This document shows, one piece after another, positions 30,042 through 42,468 of a DNA stretch of 64,000 nucleotides. The notes below the pieces were generated by a model. It made no database searches. It was not told the origin of the DNA and saw nothing but the letters and a program-made list of their open reading frames with translations. Origin of the DNA: Idiomarina aminovorans (GTDB lineage Bacteria > Pseudomonadota > Gammaproteobacteria > Enterobacterales > Alteromonadaceae); assembly GCF_023155095.1 (NCBI RefSeq), contig NZ_JAKNDA010000001.1, positions 558,001 through 622,000 of the forward strand, given 5' to 3'. How positions within the stretch are numbered: the first letter of the stretch is position 1; each line of letters starts with the position of its first letter. Both the position numbers and the translations under genes were made by a program.

Positions 30042-32575
<2,534 letters not shown>

Positions 32576-32590
32576 TTAAATCATTAATCG

Positions 32591-33211
32591 TTATGCGATA
32601 TGCAGCAACTGCTGCGCTGTATCTAACATTTTTTTTCGTGAAAAAACAAAATGACGGCGTTTGCCGCCAACTTGCTGCCACAGCACAGCACTACGAATGC
32701 CGGCCAACAACAACGTTCTAATATGGTGCTGATTCGAGTCCCGTTTCAAAAATTCCGGGTTCCCGTTAATTCGAATGGGTTGTCCTAAAGGACTTATCAG
32801 TTCGCGATAAATACCCGCGAAACTCTGCTGTATCCGATAATCCTCAAACTCAAACTCTTCTTTCTGGCGCTTTACCTGAGTAATTCGTTCGCCGAGTAAG
32901 TTAAGCGCGTCAGGTTGTTTGAGCAAGCGTCGGGAAAGATGGATCAACCCCACTAAATAACGAGTGACTTCCAAATCTTTATTCTTATTATTGCCAGCCT
33001 GACGAATAAAAGCCTGAATGCCGGGTTGGATGTTGTCGAGACCACCGTATATATCTTCGATGTTATCCGGATTTTGCTGCAAGAGACTATGTATCAGGGT
33101 ATTGGTAATGGATTCAGGGTAGAGCTCACCACTACGTGCTAATTTTTGCACGGCAACAGCACTTAACGACATGCCCGCTAAGGCAATAACACGTTGCTGC
33201 CATTCGTTCAT
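32591..33211 (-). CDS. hflD: High-frequency lysogenization protein HflD homologue
   Basis: Peripheral membrane protein of unclear general role; in E. coli it affects lambda lysogeny. The 206 residues share with E. coli HflD the N-terminal ALAG segment, the [11 protein letters not shown] region, [28 protein letters not shown] and the C-terminal [20 protein letters not shown]-like block. It overlaps mnmA by four bases and precedes purB. Confidence 0.92.
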   Translation of the reverse strand: MNEWQQRVIALAGMSLSAVAVQKLARSGELYPESITNTLIHSLLQQNPDNIEDIYGGLDNIQPGIQAFIRQAGNNKNKDLEVTRYLVGLIHLSRRLLKQPDALNLLGERITQVKRQKEEFEFEDYRIQQSFAGIYRELISPLGQPIRINGNPEFLKRDSNQHHIRTLLLAGIRSAVLWQQVGGKRRHFVFSRKKMLDTAQQLLHIA

Positions 33212-34323
33212 AGCTTAACCTCAAAATCGGTACTGCGTTGCTCAATAATGCCGCCACCCAAACATACATCATTGATATAAAATACGGCTGACTGTCCGGG
33301 AGTCACTGCAGCAACTGGCTCTTTAAACTGAACCTGGAAGTCGCCGTTTTCGAGCGGCGTTACCCGACAGGAAATATCTTGCTGGCGATAGCGCGTTTTA
33401 ACGGTGCAGTCGAAAGCCTCTGCTGGCGTGTTACGACTCACCCAATGTAATTGTCCGGCAATAAGCCCTTGAGAATACAAACGTGGATGATTTTTGCCCT
33501 GCGCCACAATGAGCACATTACGCTCAACGTCTTTGTCGACAACGTACCAAGGCTCACCTGAAGTATCGGCCATTCCGCCTATATGTAGACCTTTACGCTG
33601 ACCGAGTGTGTGGTACATCAAACCTTCATGTTCGCCTAAACTTTCACCATCAACAGACTCAATTGGGCCGGGTTTAGCAGGAAGGTACTGCTGCAAAAAG
33701 TCTTTAAACTTGCGTTCGCCAATAAAACAGATACCGGTTGAGTCTTTTTTATCTGCAGTAACCAGTCCTTGTGCTTCTGCAATTCGGCGCACTTCTGGTT
33801 TTTCCAGCTCTCCAACCGGAAAGAGGGTTTGTCCAATGTGTTCATGGCTTAAGGTATACAAAAAGTAGCTTTGATCTTTATTACTGTCTAAGCCACGCAG
33901 CATCTGCCACTTGCCATTCTGTTGTTGGCGACGCACGTAATGCCCGGTGGCAATGTAATCGGCTTCTAAGGCTTCTGCGGCAAACTCAAGAAAAGCTTTA
34001 AATTTGATCTCTTTGTTGCACATTATATCCGGGTTTGGTGTACGTCCGGCCTTGTATTCTTCCAGAAAGTACTCGAATACATTGTCCCAGTATTCTGCCG
34101 CAAAATTAATGGTATGCAGTTCAATCCCGAGTGTTTCACACACTTTTTCAGCGTCGGCTAAATCGTCAGATGCCGCACAGTATTCGTCAGTATCGTCTTC
34201 TTCCCAGTTCTTCATGAACAGACCTTCTACCTGATAGCCCTGCTGTTGAAGAAGGTAAGCTGAAACGGAAGAATCGACGCCTCCGGACATTCCGACAATG
34301 ACTTTTTTTCTGGCATTTGACAT
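33208..34323 (-). CDS. mnmA: tRNA-uridine 2-sulfurtransferase MnmA
   Basis: Thiolates U34 of tRNA-Lys, -Glu and -Gln using sulphur relayed by Tus proteins and IscS. The 371 residues include the PP-loop [15 protein letters not shown] (about 11-25) and the catalytic cysteines C102 (MCNKEIKF) and C199 (STGICFIGE), both at the E. coli positions. First gene of the mnmA-hflD-purB-roxA run. Confidence 0.96.
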   Translation of the reverse strand: MSNARKKVIVGMSGGVDSSVSAYLLQQQGYQVEGLFMKNWEEDDTDEYCAASDDLADAEKVCETLGIELHTINFAAEYWDNVFEYFLEEYKAGRTPNPDIMCNKEIKFKAFLEFAAEALEADYIATGHYVRRQQQNGKWQMLRGLDSNKDQSYFLYTLSHEHIGQTLFPVGELEKPEVRRIAEAQGLVTADKKDSTGICFIGERKFKDFLQQYLPAKPGPIESVDGESLGEHEGLMYHTLGQRKGLHIGGMADTSGEPWYVVDKDVERNVLIVAQGKNHPRLYSQGLIAGQLHWVSRNTPAEAFDCTVKTRYRQQDISCRVTPLENGDFQVQFKEPVAAVTPGQSAVFYINDVCLGGGIIEQRSTDFEVKL

Positions 34324-34404
34324 AGGTTGACCCTAACTGACTGTAGCTCCTGAATTGGCTGCGCATTCTATCATTTTAGGCTGCGCTAGGGTAGCTCAGG
34401 AAAG

Positions 34405-34980
34405 CTACCAAACCGGAGGTTCTGTTCGCCACTCGCCGGGCTGCATGGTTTTTAATTGAAATGGCCCAACAGCCGCTCTGATAAGGCGCAAAGTAGGGAG
34501 TTCCACGTGAGCTGTCATGCGTCTAATTTGGCGGTTCTTTCCCTCCCTAATTTTGATGCAGAGCCATGTGTCCGGCACACTTTTTCTCTCACGTACGGGG
34601 GGATTCCTGGGCCATAAGTTCATCGGCTCCGGCATAACAAAAGCGTCGGCAGGGCGTGTCATGCCATCATTTAATTCTACGCCAGTTCTTAACTGTTCTA
34701 ATTGTTCTTCGCCAGGATTACCCTCAACCTGTACCCAGTAGGTTTTCCAGACTTTGTATTTGGGGTTGGCCAGTCGAGCCTGATACACACCATCATTGGT
34801 TAAGAGCAGCAAGCCTTCGCTGTCTTTGTCCAGGCGTCCCGCAGGGTAGACATCGTTGTGGGGAATATAGTGCTTTAATGTTTGATCGCCTTCTTCCCCG
34901 GTAAATTGAGATAACACACCATAAGGCTTGTTCAGTAACACTAGCTTAGGGTTTGCCGGTCGTTTTGCCTGTGATCTCAT
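34405..34980 (-). CDS. rluE: 23S rRNA pseudouridine(2457) synthase RluE
   Basis: Makes pseudouridine at position 2457 (E. coli numbering) of 23S rRNA. The 191-residue protein has the catalytic aspartate in GRLDKDSEGLLLLTNDG and the RluE-type C-terminal block KIREGKNRQIRRMTAHVELPTLRLIR. The S4-like N-terminal domain is absent, as in RluE. The stop codon is within a 7-bp hairpin (34390-34396 with 34403-34409). Confidence 0.92.
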   Translation of the reverse strand: MRSQAKRPANPKLVLLNKPYGVLSQFTGEEGDQTLKHYIPHNDVYPAGRLDKDSEGLLLLTNDGVYQARLANPKYKVWKTYWVQVEGNPGEEQLEQLRTGVELNDGMTRPADAFVMPEPMNLWPRNPPVRERKSVPDTWLCIKIREGKNRQIRRMTAHVELPTLRLIRAAVGPFQLKTMQPGEWRTEPPVW

Positions 34981-35086
34981 GCCTGCCTCAAATTGTTCTG
35001 TCGATTTAAATTGGATCGCGCCAATGGATACTCTAGTATATCGGGCGCTAGTTTATCTTACTGATCAAAAAAGTGTGGGAATTTCT

Positions 35087-35839
35087 GTGGATGATAACAA
35101 AGTAATAATTGGCGGATCACTGACTGAAGCGCTGAAAGGCAACTATCAGTTATCGATACGACAAGTGTTAGAGCAATCGTTTAATCTGACCAAATCGAAC
35201 TTAGTTTCGTTACTGGGTGGTTTTTTGCTTTTGCTGAGTATCAATGTGGTTATGGTACTGGTGCTAATGAATGTTTTTTCTATTGAACGTATAGAAAACT
35301 CAATGGAAATACAATTTTTTTCCAGCATGTTACAGGCCGTCATTAGCGCACCTTTACTCGGTGGATTGATGCTCATGGGAATAAAACATAGCATAGGTAT
35401 TAATACCAGAACGGCAGATGTCTTTAACGGCTTTAACTCAATGGTGCCACTGATAACCGTCGCGGTTATCAGTACTCTATTAAGTGTTATAGCTAGCACG
35501 GTATTTAGCCTGCTTCATCCAAATTTGGGGATTCTGGTATCGCTTTATATTACCGTTATATTGACGTTTGCTATGCCTCTGGTGGTTGAGCGAGGTACCG
35601 GACCGTTAAATGCTTTATTTTACTCAATAAAAATCACTCATTTTAAGTTGCCAAAATTCATCCTTTTATTTTTAATAATTGCCGGATTATTGCTTGTCGC
35701 AATTATTCCTTTGGGATTAGGTCTTATTTGGATGCTGCCAATGATTTATAACCTCATTGGAGTGGTCTATCGAGACATTATTGGCGTAACCGTTATTGAG
35801 AAACCAAAAGATAATTCGTCTGAAAACATTTCGGCTTGA
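35087..35839 (+). CDS. Multi-pass inner-membrane protein, unknown
   Basis: Hydrophobic protein of about 250 residues with five to six membrane helices separated by short loops. The frame is open from 34928, but the first part overlaps rluE and is not hydrophobic. GTG at 35087 has GTGGGA (35075-35080) at the right distance; ATG at 35024 and GTG at 35075 are other options. The N-terminal piece (GGSLTEALKGNYQLSIRQVL) looks like the cytosolic start of bacterial integral-membrane proteins of unassigned function. The Bax-type gene begins eight bases after the stop, so they are probably one operon. Confidence 0.7.
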   Translation: MDDNKVIIGGSLTEALKGNYQLSIRQVLEQSFNLTKSNLVSLLGGFLLLLSINVVMVLVLMNVFSIERIENSMEIQFFSSMLQAVISAPLLGGLMLMGIKHSIGINTRTADVFNGFNSMVPLITVAVISTLLSVIASTVFSLLHPNLGILVSLYITVILTFAMPLVVERGTGPLNALFYSIKITHFKLPKFILLFLIIAGLLLVAIIPLGLGLIWMLPMIYNLIGVVYRDIIGVTVIEKPKDNSSENISA

Positions 35840-35846
35840 GGAATAG

Positions 35847-36692
35847 ATGCGATTATTCACTGTTTTATTATTTATTGTACTGAGTATTGCAGCACTGCTT
35901 TTACCCTGGTTTATTAAAGAACCCGGGTTAAAAGCGCCTGACCAATCTGTTACAGCACACTTACCGGCAATTCCGGAGGTTGAAGTACACCGGGATTTGC
36001 CCGACTTTATGTCAATGACTGACGTAACAGCAAAAAAAGAAGCGTTTTTTCGCTTTTTATTACCCTTAATTAAAGCGGAAAACATACGCATACTGCATGA
36101 CAGGGCTTATCTTGAAGCAATATACGAGCGTTTTAAAAACAATGAGCTCAGCGCTGCCGATAAAAAACAGCTGGCAGAGTGGATCAATAGCTATCGGTTG
36201 GAAGATGATATTGCAATTGATGAAGACCTCTTTGGTCTTTTAAAGCGCCGTATTGATATCATTCCGGAAATGATGGTGTTGGTGCAGGCGGCTAATGAGT
36301 CAGGCTGGGGTACGTCAAGATTTTCGCGGAAGGGCTTAAACCTGTTTGGTCAATGGTGTTACTCCAAAGGTTGCGGCCTGGTCCCTACAGGACGAATTGA
36401 AGGCGGTCGCCACGAAGTTGCACAATTTAATTCAGTTAATGCTTCAGTAAAAAGCTATATGCGTAACATTAATACGCATGGTGCCTATCTTGATTTACGT
36501 TTATTACGTGAACAAAAACGCTTAGATAATGCTGATATACGGGCACGAGATTTGATTACCGGATTATCCAGTTATTCAGAGCGGGGCGAAGAATATATCG
36601 ACGAGCTGCGCGCAATGATTCGTATAAACCGTCCGATTGTTGAGCGTGTTAGCGAAGAATTGAATACACAGGACACGGCGAAACCGGATTGA
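35847..36692 (+). CDS. Bax-type N-acetylglucosaminidase domain protein
   Basis: Membrane-anchored or secreted murein hydrolase candidate, 281 residues. An N-terminal hydrophobic segment (about 3-21) is followed by a variable linker. The glucosaminidase domain has the catalytic glutamate in QAANESGWGTSRFSRKGLNLFGQWCY and a conserved SYMRNINTHGAY block. Similar in length to E. coli Bax. Cysteines in WCYSKGCG could pair in the periplasm. It converges with ttcA over a shared terminator. Confidence 0.88.
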   Translation: MRLFTVLLFIVLSIAALLLPWFIKEPGLKAPDQSVTAHLPAIPEVEVHRDLPDFMSMTDVTAKKEAFFRFLLPLIKAENIRILHDRAYLEAIYERFKNNELSAADKKQLAEWINSYRLEDDIAIDEDLFGLLKRRIDIIPEMMVLVQAANESGWGTSRFSRKGLNLFGQWCYSKGCGLVPTGRIEGGRHEVAQFNSVNASVKSYMRNINTHGAYLDLRLLREQKRLDNADIRARDLITGLSSYSERGEEYIDELRAMIRINRPIVERVSEELNTQDTAKPD

Positions 36693-36723
36693 TGAAAGTG
36701 TGAAAGTTTCTATCCTATCAATA

Positions 36724-36754
36724 CAAAAAAGGCGCTTTATCAGAGCCTTTTTTG
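36724..36754. terminator. Bidirectional terminator between the bax-type gene and ttcA
   Basis: CAAAAAAGGC (36724-36733) pairs perfectly with GCCTTTTTTG (36745-36754), with two more pairs inside. Six T follow on either strand, so it can stop both converging transcripts (stops at 36692 and 36763). Confidence 0.88.
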
Positions 36755-36762
36755 TGGATAAT

Positions 36763-37662
36763 TTATGCTAACAGCTTGATTGGAATATCGCTGGTTAATG
36801 GCACCTCAGCGTTCGAAACGTCTGGACTGAAATTGTCGGTGTCAAAGGCTTTATCACCGCTCTCATCGGCAACTCCGTCTGCTGCCACTGACTTAAAATC
36901 AAATAAGGTCGTGTCCGCTAAATGTGAAGGAACAACGTTTTGCATTGCGGTGAATAAGCTTTCAACTCTGCCGGGGAATTGTTTGTCCCATTGGTTCAGC
37001 ATCTGTTTAATTTGTTTTCTTTGCAGGTTTTCCTGAGAACCGCACAAGTTACATGGAATTATTGGAAACTCCATTGCGGCTGAATAGTGCTCCATGTCTT
37101 TTTCGCGGGCATAGGCTAAAGGACGAATAACAACGTGCTCACCGTTATCGCTAGCCAGTTTAGGCGGCATTGATTTTAACTTACCGCCATGGAACATGTT
37201 TAAGAAAAGTGTTTCTATCATATCGTCACGATGATGACCCAGTGCAATTTTAGTGGCCTTTAGCTCTTTCGCTGTGCGGTACAAAATACCGCGTCTAAGC
37301 CGGGAGCACAGTGAACATGTTGTTTTCCCTTCGGGTATTTTATCTTTAACGATGCTGTAAGTGTCTTCTTCAACAATTTTGTATTCAACACCCAATTTAT
37401 TTAAATAAGCGGGTAATACATGCTCTGGGAAACCCGGTTGCTTTTGATCCAGATTAACGGCAATTAAAGAGAAGTGAACCGGAGCAACTTTTTGCAGGTA
37501 AAGCAGAGTGTCTAACAGGGTATAGCTGTCTTTGCCACCCGACAGGCAAACCATAATATGATCACCATCCTCAATCATTCCGAAATCTTGTATGGCTTTT
37601 CCCGCGTCGCGGCGAATACGTTTCTGTAGTTTACTGAAACTGTATTTGTTTTCACTGGCCAT
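36763..37662 (-). CDS. ttcA: tRNA 2-thiocytidine(32) synthetase TtcA
   Basis: Iron-sulphur enzyme that thiolates C32 of certain tRNAs. In the 299 residues are the PP-loop [13 protein letters not shown] (about 39-51) and two CxxC motifs, CSLCSR and PCNLCGSQ, that hold the cluster. The [15 protein letters not shown]-terminus fits the family. It is 66 bases downstream of uspE on the same strand. Confidence 0.95.
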   Translation of the reverse strand: MASENKYSFSKLQKRIRRDAGKAIQDFGMIEDGDHIMVCLSGGKDSYTLLDTLLYLQKVAPVHFSLIAVNLDQKQPGFPEHVLPAYLNKLGVEYKIVEEDTYSIVKDKIPEGKTTCSLCSRLRRGILYRTAKELKATKIALGHHRDDMIETLFLNMFHGGKLKSMPPKLASDNGEHVVIRPLAYAREKDMEHYSAAMEFPIIPCNLCGSQENLQRKQIKQMLNQWDKQFPGRVESLFTAMQNVVPSHLADTTLFDFKSVAADGVADESGDKAFDTDNFSPDVSNAEVPLTSDIPIKLLA

Positions 37663-37728
37663 AATGGCTCCTGCAACCTATTTTATCTGGAAGTTTTTAG
37701 GAGCCAAATTATACCTCAGGCAACAGCC

Positions 37729-38655
37729 TCACGCGAGGGGGCTCACAAAGTCTTCTGGTTTTATAGCCAGCACATCACAATTGAGCTGATCAAGAACATG
37801 TTCCGCCGTATTTCCCAGAAGCGCCGCACTTAGCCCAGTTCGGCCGATGGTCCCCAATACCACTAACTCAGCATCCAGCTGTTTTGCCGCTTCAGGAATA
37901 ACCTGTTCAGGTAAGCCCTGTGACAGATATTGATAGTTTTTTGCAATACCGTACTCACGACCAAGGGCGGCTATACGACTCACGTGATGTTGTTCAAGTA
38001 CATCGGTGTATTCACTGACATCAAACTCTGGAATTTCTACGGCAACATTGACAGGTGCGGAGGGGTAAGCATTAACCAAATGTAAACTGGCATTCAACAC
38101 TTTACTCATTGATTGCGCATGTACAATGATGCGCTTATTCAAATTTTGATGATGCTCTTCTTCTGAACCGGTATGAACAGCTGCAATAATTTGCCCGTGG
38201 CTTGGCCATTCATGTTCTTTAACCAGTAATACCGGGCAGGGGGCTTTTCTTAGTAAATGCCAGTCGGTAGGGGTGAAAATTAAATTCTGAAAACTGGCAC
38301 TGACTTGGGTTCCTTTAATAATAAGTTCATGCCCGTGCTTAATGGCTTCTTTTATGATCGCTTCAAAAGGCCGATTATGCCAGACAACATCAATATCGAT
38401 GCGAACTGAATCGGTATCAAATTCACTGAGTACATCTGTTAGCCAGGCTTTTCTGTCGGAAATAAGGTTAGACCGCATAATATCGCGTTCTTCACTGGAC
38501 AGCATGGTTGTCATTTCGTAAGAAAAGTCGTAAATCGATAAAAACAAAGTTAACCTGGCGTCACTGAGTCTGGCCATGTGCAAAGCGCGTTTCAACGCTT
38601 TATGCTGTTCATCGGCAGCGTCTATAACAACCAGGATATGACGAAATGCATCCAT
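37729..38655 (-). CDS. uspE: Universal stress protein E (tandem Usp domains)
   Basis: Cytoplasmic stress protein with two tandem Usp domains over 308 residues. The first ends near residue 150. The second carries the ATP-type signature VVLGTIGRTGLSAALLGNTAEHVLDQLNCDVLAIKP. Domain order and length match E. coli UspE. In many gammaproteobacteria fnr lies beside this gene; here the neighbour is the cbb3 assembly cluster, with no fnr in the 65-base gap. Confidence 0.93.
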   Translation of the reverse strand: MDAFRHILVVIDAADEQHKALKRALHMARLSDARLTLFLSIYDFSYEMTTMLSSEERDIMRSNLISDRKAWLTDVLSEFDTDSVRIDIDVVWHNRPFEAIIKEAIKHGHELIIKGTQVSASFQNLIFTPTDWHLLRKAPCPVLLVKEHEWPSHGQIIAAVHTGSEEEHHQNLNKRIIVHAQSMSKVLNASLHLVNAYPSAPVNVAVEIPEFDVSEYTDVLEQHHVSRIAALGREYGIAKNYQYLSQGLPEQVIPEAAKQLDAELVVLGTIGRTGLSAALLGNTAEHVLDQLNCDVLAIKPEDFVSPLA

Positions 38656-38720
38656 ACGTACCTCGTAATTAATCTATATTCATAGTTCAGATTAGACGAA
38701 AGCAAGGAGCTTTGCAGGCT

Positions 38721-39410
38721 TTATTGAAAAAAAGGTTTGATTAGAGTCAACATACTCCACAACGCATAAATGATAAGTAACACTCCCATTGCGGTTCGCA
38801 CCCCTTGTGCCCGTAAAAAGCGATGCAGAAATTGACTAAAGTGGCCCGCAGCTATCATTGCTGGTAAGGTACCTAAACCAAAAGCAGCCATCGTTATTGC
38901 TCCACTGCCTGCAGAGCCACTTAACGCGGCCCAACTCAGTGCGCTGTAAACCATACCGCAGGGGAGCCATCCCCACAAAGAGCCGGCAAAAAAAGCGGCA
39001 AAACCATTGGGCTTATTTCGAAGCTTGGCAGCGACAGGTTGTATTTTATTCCAAACTGGTCGGGCAGCCTTTTCCAGATAAACTAATCCGGCAAACCAAC
39101 CCGTAAAATAGAGCCCGAGTAATAGTAAGAACACAACCGCTAGCCAACGCAGAACGATGGTAGTGTAGCCTCCTTCAGGGGCAAAAAGTCCGATGGCGCC
39201 GCCAACCAGTGCACCAATAAGCATATAGGAACTGACCCGGCCTAAATTATAAAGCCAGACATGGTGAGGCCGGGTATTGATACCCATGGCACTGGCAATA
39301 CCACCACACATCATTAAGCAATGCCCGGCACCGGCCAGTCCCATCAGCAGTGCGGTAACCAGATCAGCGCTTTGAGTTATCTGAGTCATCATCACTGTTC
39401 TTGTCATCAT
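38721..39410 (-). CDS. Cbb3-cluster membrane protein, DsbD_2/TauE-SafE-like
   Basis: Six-helix inner-membrane protein of up to 229 residues with an N-terminal GHCLMMCGGIASAMG motif, typical of the DsbD_2-type proteins found downstream of ccoS in cbb3 gene clusters. They are thought to help copper or redox handling during oxidase assembly; the exact function is unknown. Its start overlaps the ccoS 3' end. ATG codons at 39410, 39407, 39392 and 39389 are all possible and no good Shine-Dalgarno decides between them. Confidence 0.85.
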   Translation of the reverse strand: MMTRTVMMTQITQSADLVTALLMGLAGAGHCLMMCGGIASAMGINTRPHHVWLYNLGRVSSYMLIGALVGGAIGLFAPEGGYTTIVLRWLAVVFLLLLGLYFTGWFAGLVYLEKAARPVWNKIQPVAAKLRNKPNGFAAFFAGSLWGWLPCGMVYSALSWAALSGSAGSGAITMAAFGLGTLPAMIAAGHFSQFLHRFLRAQGVRTAMGVLLIIYALWSMLTLIKPFFQ

Positions 39411-39540
39411 CCATCAGAATGTTAAGTCCCTGGCGTTCAATGTCTTCAAACTGATCCGATCGAACCGCCCAAAAGAAAATCGCAACAGCAATAATGACGA
39501 AGATAATTGCAACTGGTATTAATGCGTAAATGACACTCAT
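39364..39540 (-). CDS. ccoS: Cbb3 oxidase maturation protein CcoS
   Basis: Small one-helix protein (58 residues from the ATG at 39540) required for cofactor insertion into cbb3 oxidase. It has the membrane helix IPVAIIFVIIAVAIFFWAV, then the family motif RSDQFEDIERQG, and a very acidic tail (DDDKNSDDDSDNS). The start overlaps the ccoI stop by four bases. Confidence 0.93.
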   Translation of the reverse strand: MSVIYALIPVAIIFVIIAVAIFFWAVRSDQFEDIERQGLNILMDDDKNSDDDSDNSKR

Positions 39541-41915
39541 TTTCGATACAACCTTAGTGAATTTCCAATGACCAATAACGAACTTAGCGACATACCCAGC
39601 GCTGCTGCCCATGGAGCTATCATTCCCATAGCGGCAACCGGCAATATGGAAATATTATACACTAATGCCCAAACGAAGTTTTGCTGCATGATTCTGCGAG
39701 TTTTCAGTGCACTTTCTATAACGGTCTTAACCTGGTTTAGCGATTCAGACATTAATACGACATCGGCGGCGGTCTGAGCTAAATCAGAAGCCTGAGAAAA
39801 TGTCATAGAAAGATCTGCCTTAGCCAGAACAGGACTGTCATTGATGCCATCGCCGATCATCCAGACGGTGTTGCCGGCTTCTTGTTGTTTCGCAACAAAT
39901 GCGAGCTTTTCTTCAGGTTTTAGCGACCCATGATATTCCGAAATACCAACTTCCTGAGCTAGCGACTGGACTCTTGACGGGCTGTCACCACTTAAGACAA
40001 TAGGCTGGTAACCATTCTTTGTTAACCAGTTAATAGTGGCCCTGGCATCCTCGCGCAACTTATCTTCAACTCTGAACTGTGCTAAAACGCCTTCTTCACT
40101 GGCAACAATTACCTGGTGTTTGTTAAGTGATTTAAACTCAGGATGCCATTGCTGTATGTAGGTTTCACTACCAACCCGGTAATGTTTCTCATTAAATTCG
40201 CCTTCCAGCCCCAGACCCATTTCATTATTGACGTTTTGAAACCGGGCGGGGTTTTCAGAGAGCTGGCTTAACGGAACGGAAAGAGGGTGCTCAGAAAATA
40301 ACTCCAGTCCACTGACCAGCCTATTTACTGTTTCAGAGTCGGTAAAATCTTCTCGCTCTACCAGTCTGAATTTCCCTTCTGTTAAAGTGCCGGTTTTATC
40401 AAGACACACTTTGTCTAATTCTTTTACAGATTCAAGAACATCGGAACCTTTTAATAAAATACCATCGCGGTTAAGCCGGTGAATAATGCCGGTCAATGCC
40501 GTAGGTGCAGCAAGAGAGAGAGCACAGGGACAGGTTGCAACTAATACTGCCAGTGTTACCCAAAGCGCATGATCAGGCTGGAGCCACCACCAGCTAAAAT
40601 AGGTAAGAACCGCAATAAGTAAGAGAGCGGCAATAAAGTAACCGGCTATTTTATCGATAACTTGCTGAGCTTTTGGTTTAACTGCCAGTGCTGAATCCTG
40701 CATCGATATAATGCCGGCTAAGACCGTTTGTTGCGCTGTTGCTGTCACTTCTATTCGTATCGGAGAATGTTGGTTAATGCTGCCGGCAACAACGGCATCC
40801 CCCGGCTTTTTCGCCCGGGGCAGGCTTTCGCCGGTTAACAGACTTTCATCTACCTGCGCCGGCTCATTCAATAAGTCACCGTCTGCCGGCACGGTTTCGC
40901 CAGCTTTCACACGAATAATATCGCCAATATTTAACTGCTTAATAGCAATAGACTCGGTGCCGTCTAGTGTTTCCCGGGTTGCTAACTTTGGCAATAAAGT
41001 CAGTCTGTTAGTGGCAAACTTTAAGGCGCGTTCTTTGGCTAATAACTCAAGAAAGCGGCCAGTTAACAAGAAGAAGGTAAACATGGATATTGATTCGAAA
41101 TAAACCTCACCGGTATTGGCAATCGTGGCATAAACGCTGGCACTGTAAGCACCTAACAAGGCAATACTGACCGGTATGTCCATATTCAACCGCGAGGCTT
41201 GCAGTGCGCGCAGGGCGCCGGCATAAAAGGGTTGCGCACTGTAAAGAATGACCGGTGTTGCGAAGAGCAAACTCACTCCCCATAAAAAGCGCTGTAAATC
41301 CGGGGATAAATCACTTGCTGCACCAAAATACAAGCCAAAGGCAACCATCATAACCTGCATGGTTGCAATACCAGCGACACCGAGCCGGCGAATATAGCTT
41401 TTCCGCTGACGAGCATATTGCTGCTCAGCTTCATTTGGCTGAAACGGCAAGGCTTTATAACCAATGCCAGCTAAAGCTTTTAAAATTTCACTCAGTTTTA
41501 GCTGCTTCGGGGACCAGGTAACCTGTAAGCGACGGCTGGTGACATTAACGACGGCTTTCTGTATCCCTCCTAAACGTGCCAATTCGCGTTCAATTAACCA
41601 CCCACAAGCTCCGCAGGTAATGTTTTCTACGGTTAAAGTGGCAACTTCCGTACTTTCATTCTCATGCCTGACAAACTCTTTTTGTAAGTCTGGATGGTCG
41701 TACAGTGCTAACTCGTTTAATTCATCGGGAAGGACAGGGGAGTCCTGTAATTGAGCGGTATCTCTGTGTTCGTAATAAGCGTGTAATTGATGCTGAATAA
41801 TGGTTTGCGCTACAGCCTGACATCCGGCACAACAAACCGGTTTCTCTGAGCCTTTAAATTCAACTGAGAGATCAACACCCTTAGGAACCGGTTGCAGGCA
41901 GTGGAAACATTCCAT
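39537..41915 (-). CDS. ccoI: Copper-exporting P1B ATPase CcoI (FixI)
   Basis: Heavy-metal P-type ATPase that supplies copper for cbb3 oxidase assembly. The 792 residues start with a cysteine-rich segment (CFHCLQP, CCAGCQ). An HMA domain with CGACGW comes next, then about eight membrane helices with the CPC metal motif in ATCPCALSLAAPTAL. The phosphorylation site CLDKTGTLTEG and the hinge GDGINDSPVLAKADL complete the ATPase. It follows ccoH by three bases and overlaps ccoS. Confidence 0.95.
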   Translation of the reverse strand: MECFHCLQPVPKGVDLSVEFKGSEKPVCCAGCQAVAQTIIQHQLHAYYEHRDTAQLQDSPVLPDELNELALYDHPDLQKEFVRHENESTEVATLTVENITCGACGWLIERELARLGGIQKAVVNVTSRRLQVTWSPKQLKLSEILKALAGIGYKALPFQPNEAEQQYARQRKSYIRRLGVAGIATMQVMMVAFGLYFGAASDLSPDLQRFLWGVSLLFATPVILYSAQPFYAGALRALQASRLNMDIPVSIALLGAYSASVYATIANTGEVYFESISMFTFFLLTGRFLELLAKERALKFATNRLTLLPKLATRETLDGTESIAIKQLNIGDIIRVKAGETVPADGDLLNEPAQVDESLLTGESLPRAKKPGDAVVAGSINQHSPIRIEVTATAQQTVLAGIISMQDSALAVKPKAQQVIDKIAGYFIAALLLIAVLTYFSWWWLQPDHALWVTLAVLVATCPCALSLAAPTALTGIIHRLNRDGILLKGSDVLESVKELDKVCLDKTGTLTEGKFRLVEREDFTDSETVNRLVSGLELFSEHPLSVPLSQLSENPARFQNVNNEMGLGLEGEFNEKHYRVGSETYIQQWHPEFKSLNKHQVIVASEEGVLAQFRVEDKLREDARATINWLTKNGYQPIVLSGDSPSRVQSLAQEVGISEYHGSLKPEEKLAFVAKQQEAGNTVWMIGDGINDSPVLAKADLSMTFSQASDLAQTAADVVLMSESLNQVKTVIESALKTRRIMQQNFVWALVYNISILPVAAMGMIAPWAAALGMSLSSLLVIGNSLRLYRK

Positions 41916-41919
41916 CGAT

Positions 41920-42417
41920 TCAAACTCCGTATAACAGCGGACGAAGTTTTGCTAATTCTGCCTTCGGCAATTGGTATTTTTCACTCACTTTCCAGACCTT
42001 ATTAAAAGGTTCTACTGTGATCGTCCATTTACCGTTAATTTCCTCTGGAATGTCAGCCCGATAGGTACCATCAGCAGCTACTGTCAACATTCTCGAAAAG
42101 TCTTTTCCCGCTTGTGTCGTATGAACAAAATAAACTCTTAATGCGGATAACTCATCAGGTTGCCCTGAGGCATACTTTAAAGTAAACAAGCCTTGGTCTG
42201 CTGTGAACTCAAAAGAGATATCACGACGCTGTGCTTCTTCAACATGTTCAATAATAGCGTTAATGGTCTTTCCGCGTTTGTAGTAGTCATCCACAACCAT
42301 AGAAAAGCTGCCCTGCGATATAGACAGATAAATGATAACGCCACAAACAATCATGACCGTAACCGGAAGGGTGATAAGAAACCATGGCCAGAACTGCTTA
42401 TACCAGGGTTGATTCAT
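41920..42417 (-). CDS. ccoH: CcoH/FixH cbb3 assembly protein
   Basis: Membrane-anchored FixH-family protein of 165 residues. One N-terminal helix (about 11-32, FWPWFLITLPVTVMIVCGVII region) is followed by VVDDYYKRGKTIN, the hallmark of the family, and a periplasmic beta domain. FixH/CcoH stabilises the oxidase during assembly. It lies between ccoP and ccoI, separated from ccoP by a strong terminator. Confidence 0.92.
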   Translation of the reverse strand: MNQPWYKQFWPWFLITLPVTVMIVCGVIIYLSISQGSFSMVVDDYYKRGKTINAIIEHVEEAQRRDISFEFTADQGLFTLKYASGQPDELSALRVYFVHTTQAGKDFSRMLTVAADGTYRADIPEEINGKWTITVEPFNKVWKVSEKYQLPKAELAKLRPLLYGV

Positions 42418-42433
42418 AATGAGACCTCTTACA

Positions 42434-42454
42434 AAAAACCCCGCCGAAGCGGGG
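42434..42454 (-). terminator. Strong terminator between ccoP and ccoH
   Basis: On the minus strand the stem is CCCCGC, loop TTCG (an extra-stable UUCG-type tetraloop), GCGGGG, then six T. It should end most ccoNOQP transcripts, so ccoH-ccoI-ccoS would be expressed by read-through or from a weak internal promoter. Confidence 0.92.
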
Positions 42455-42468
42455 CTGTTTAGTACGCT

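Noticed and set aside
35024-35086. Upstream ATG start for the membrane protein gene at 35087
   Set aside because: No Shine-Dalgarno before it, and the extra residues are not part of the hydrophobic or conserved-looking sequence. The GTG with GTGGGA ahead is favoured.
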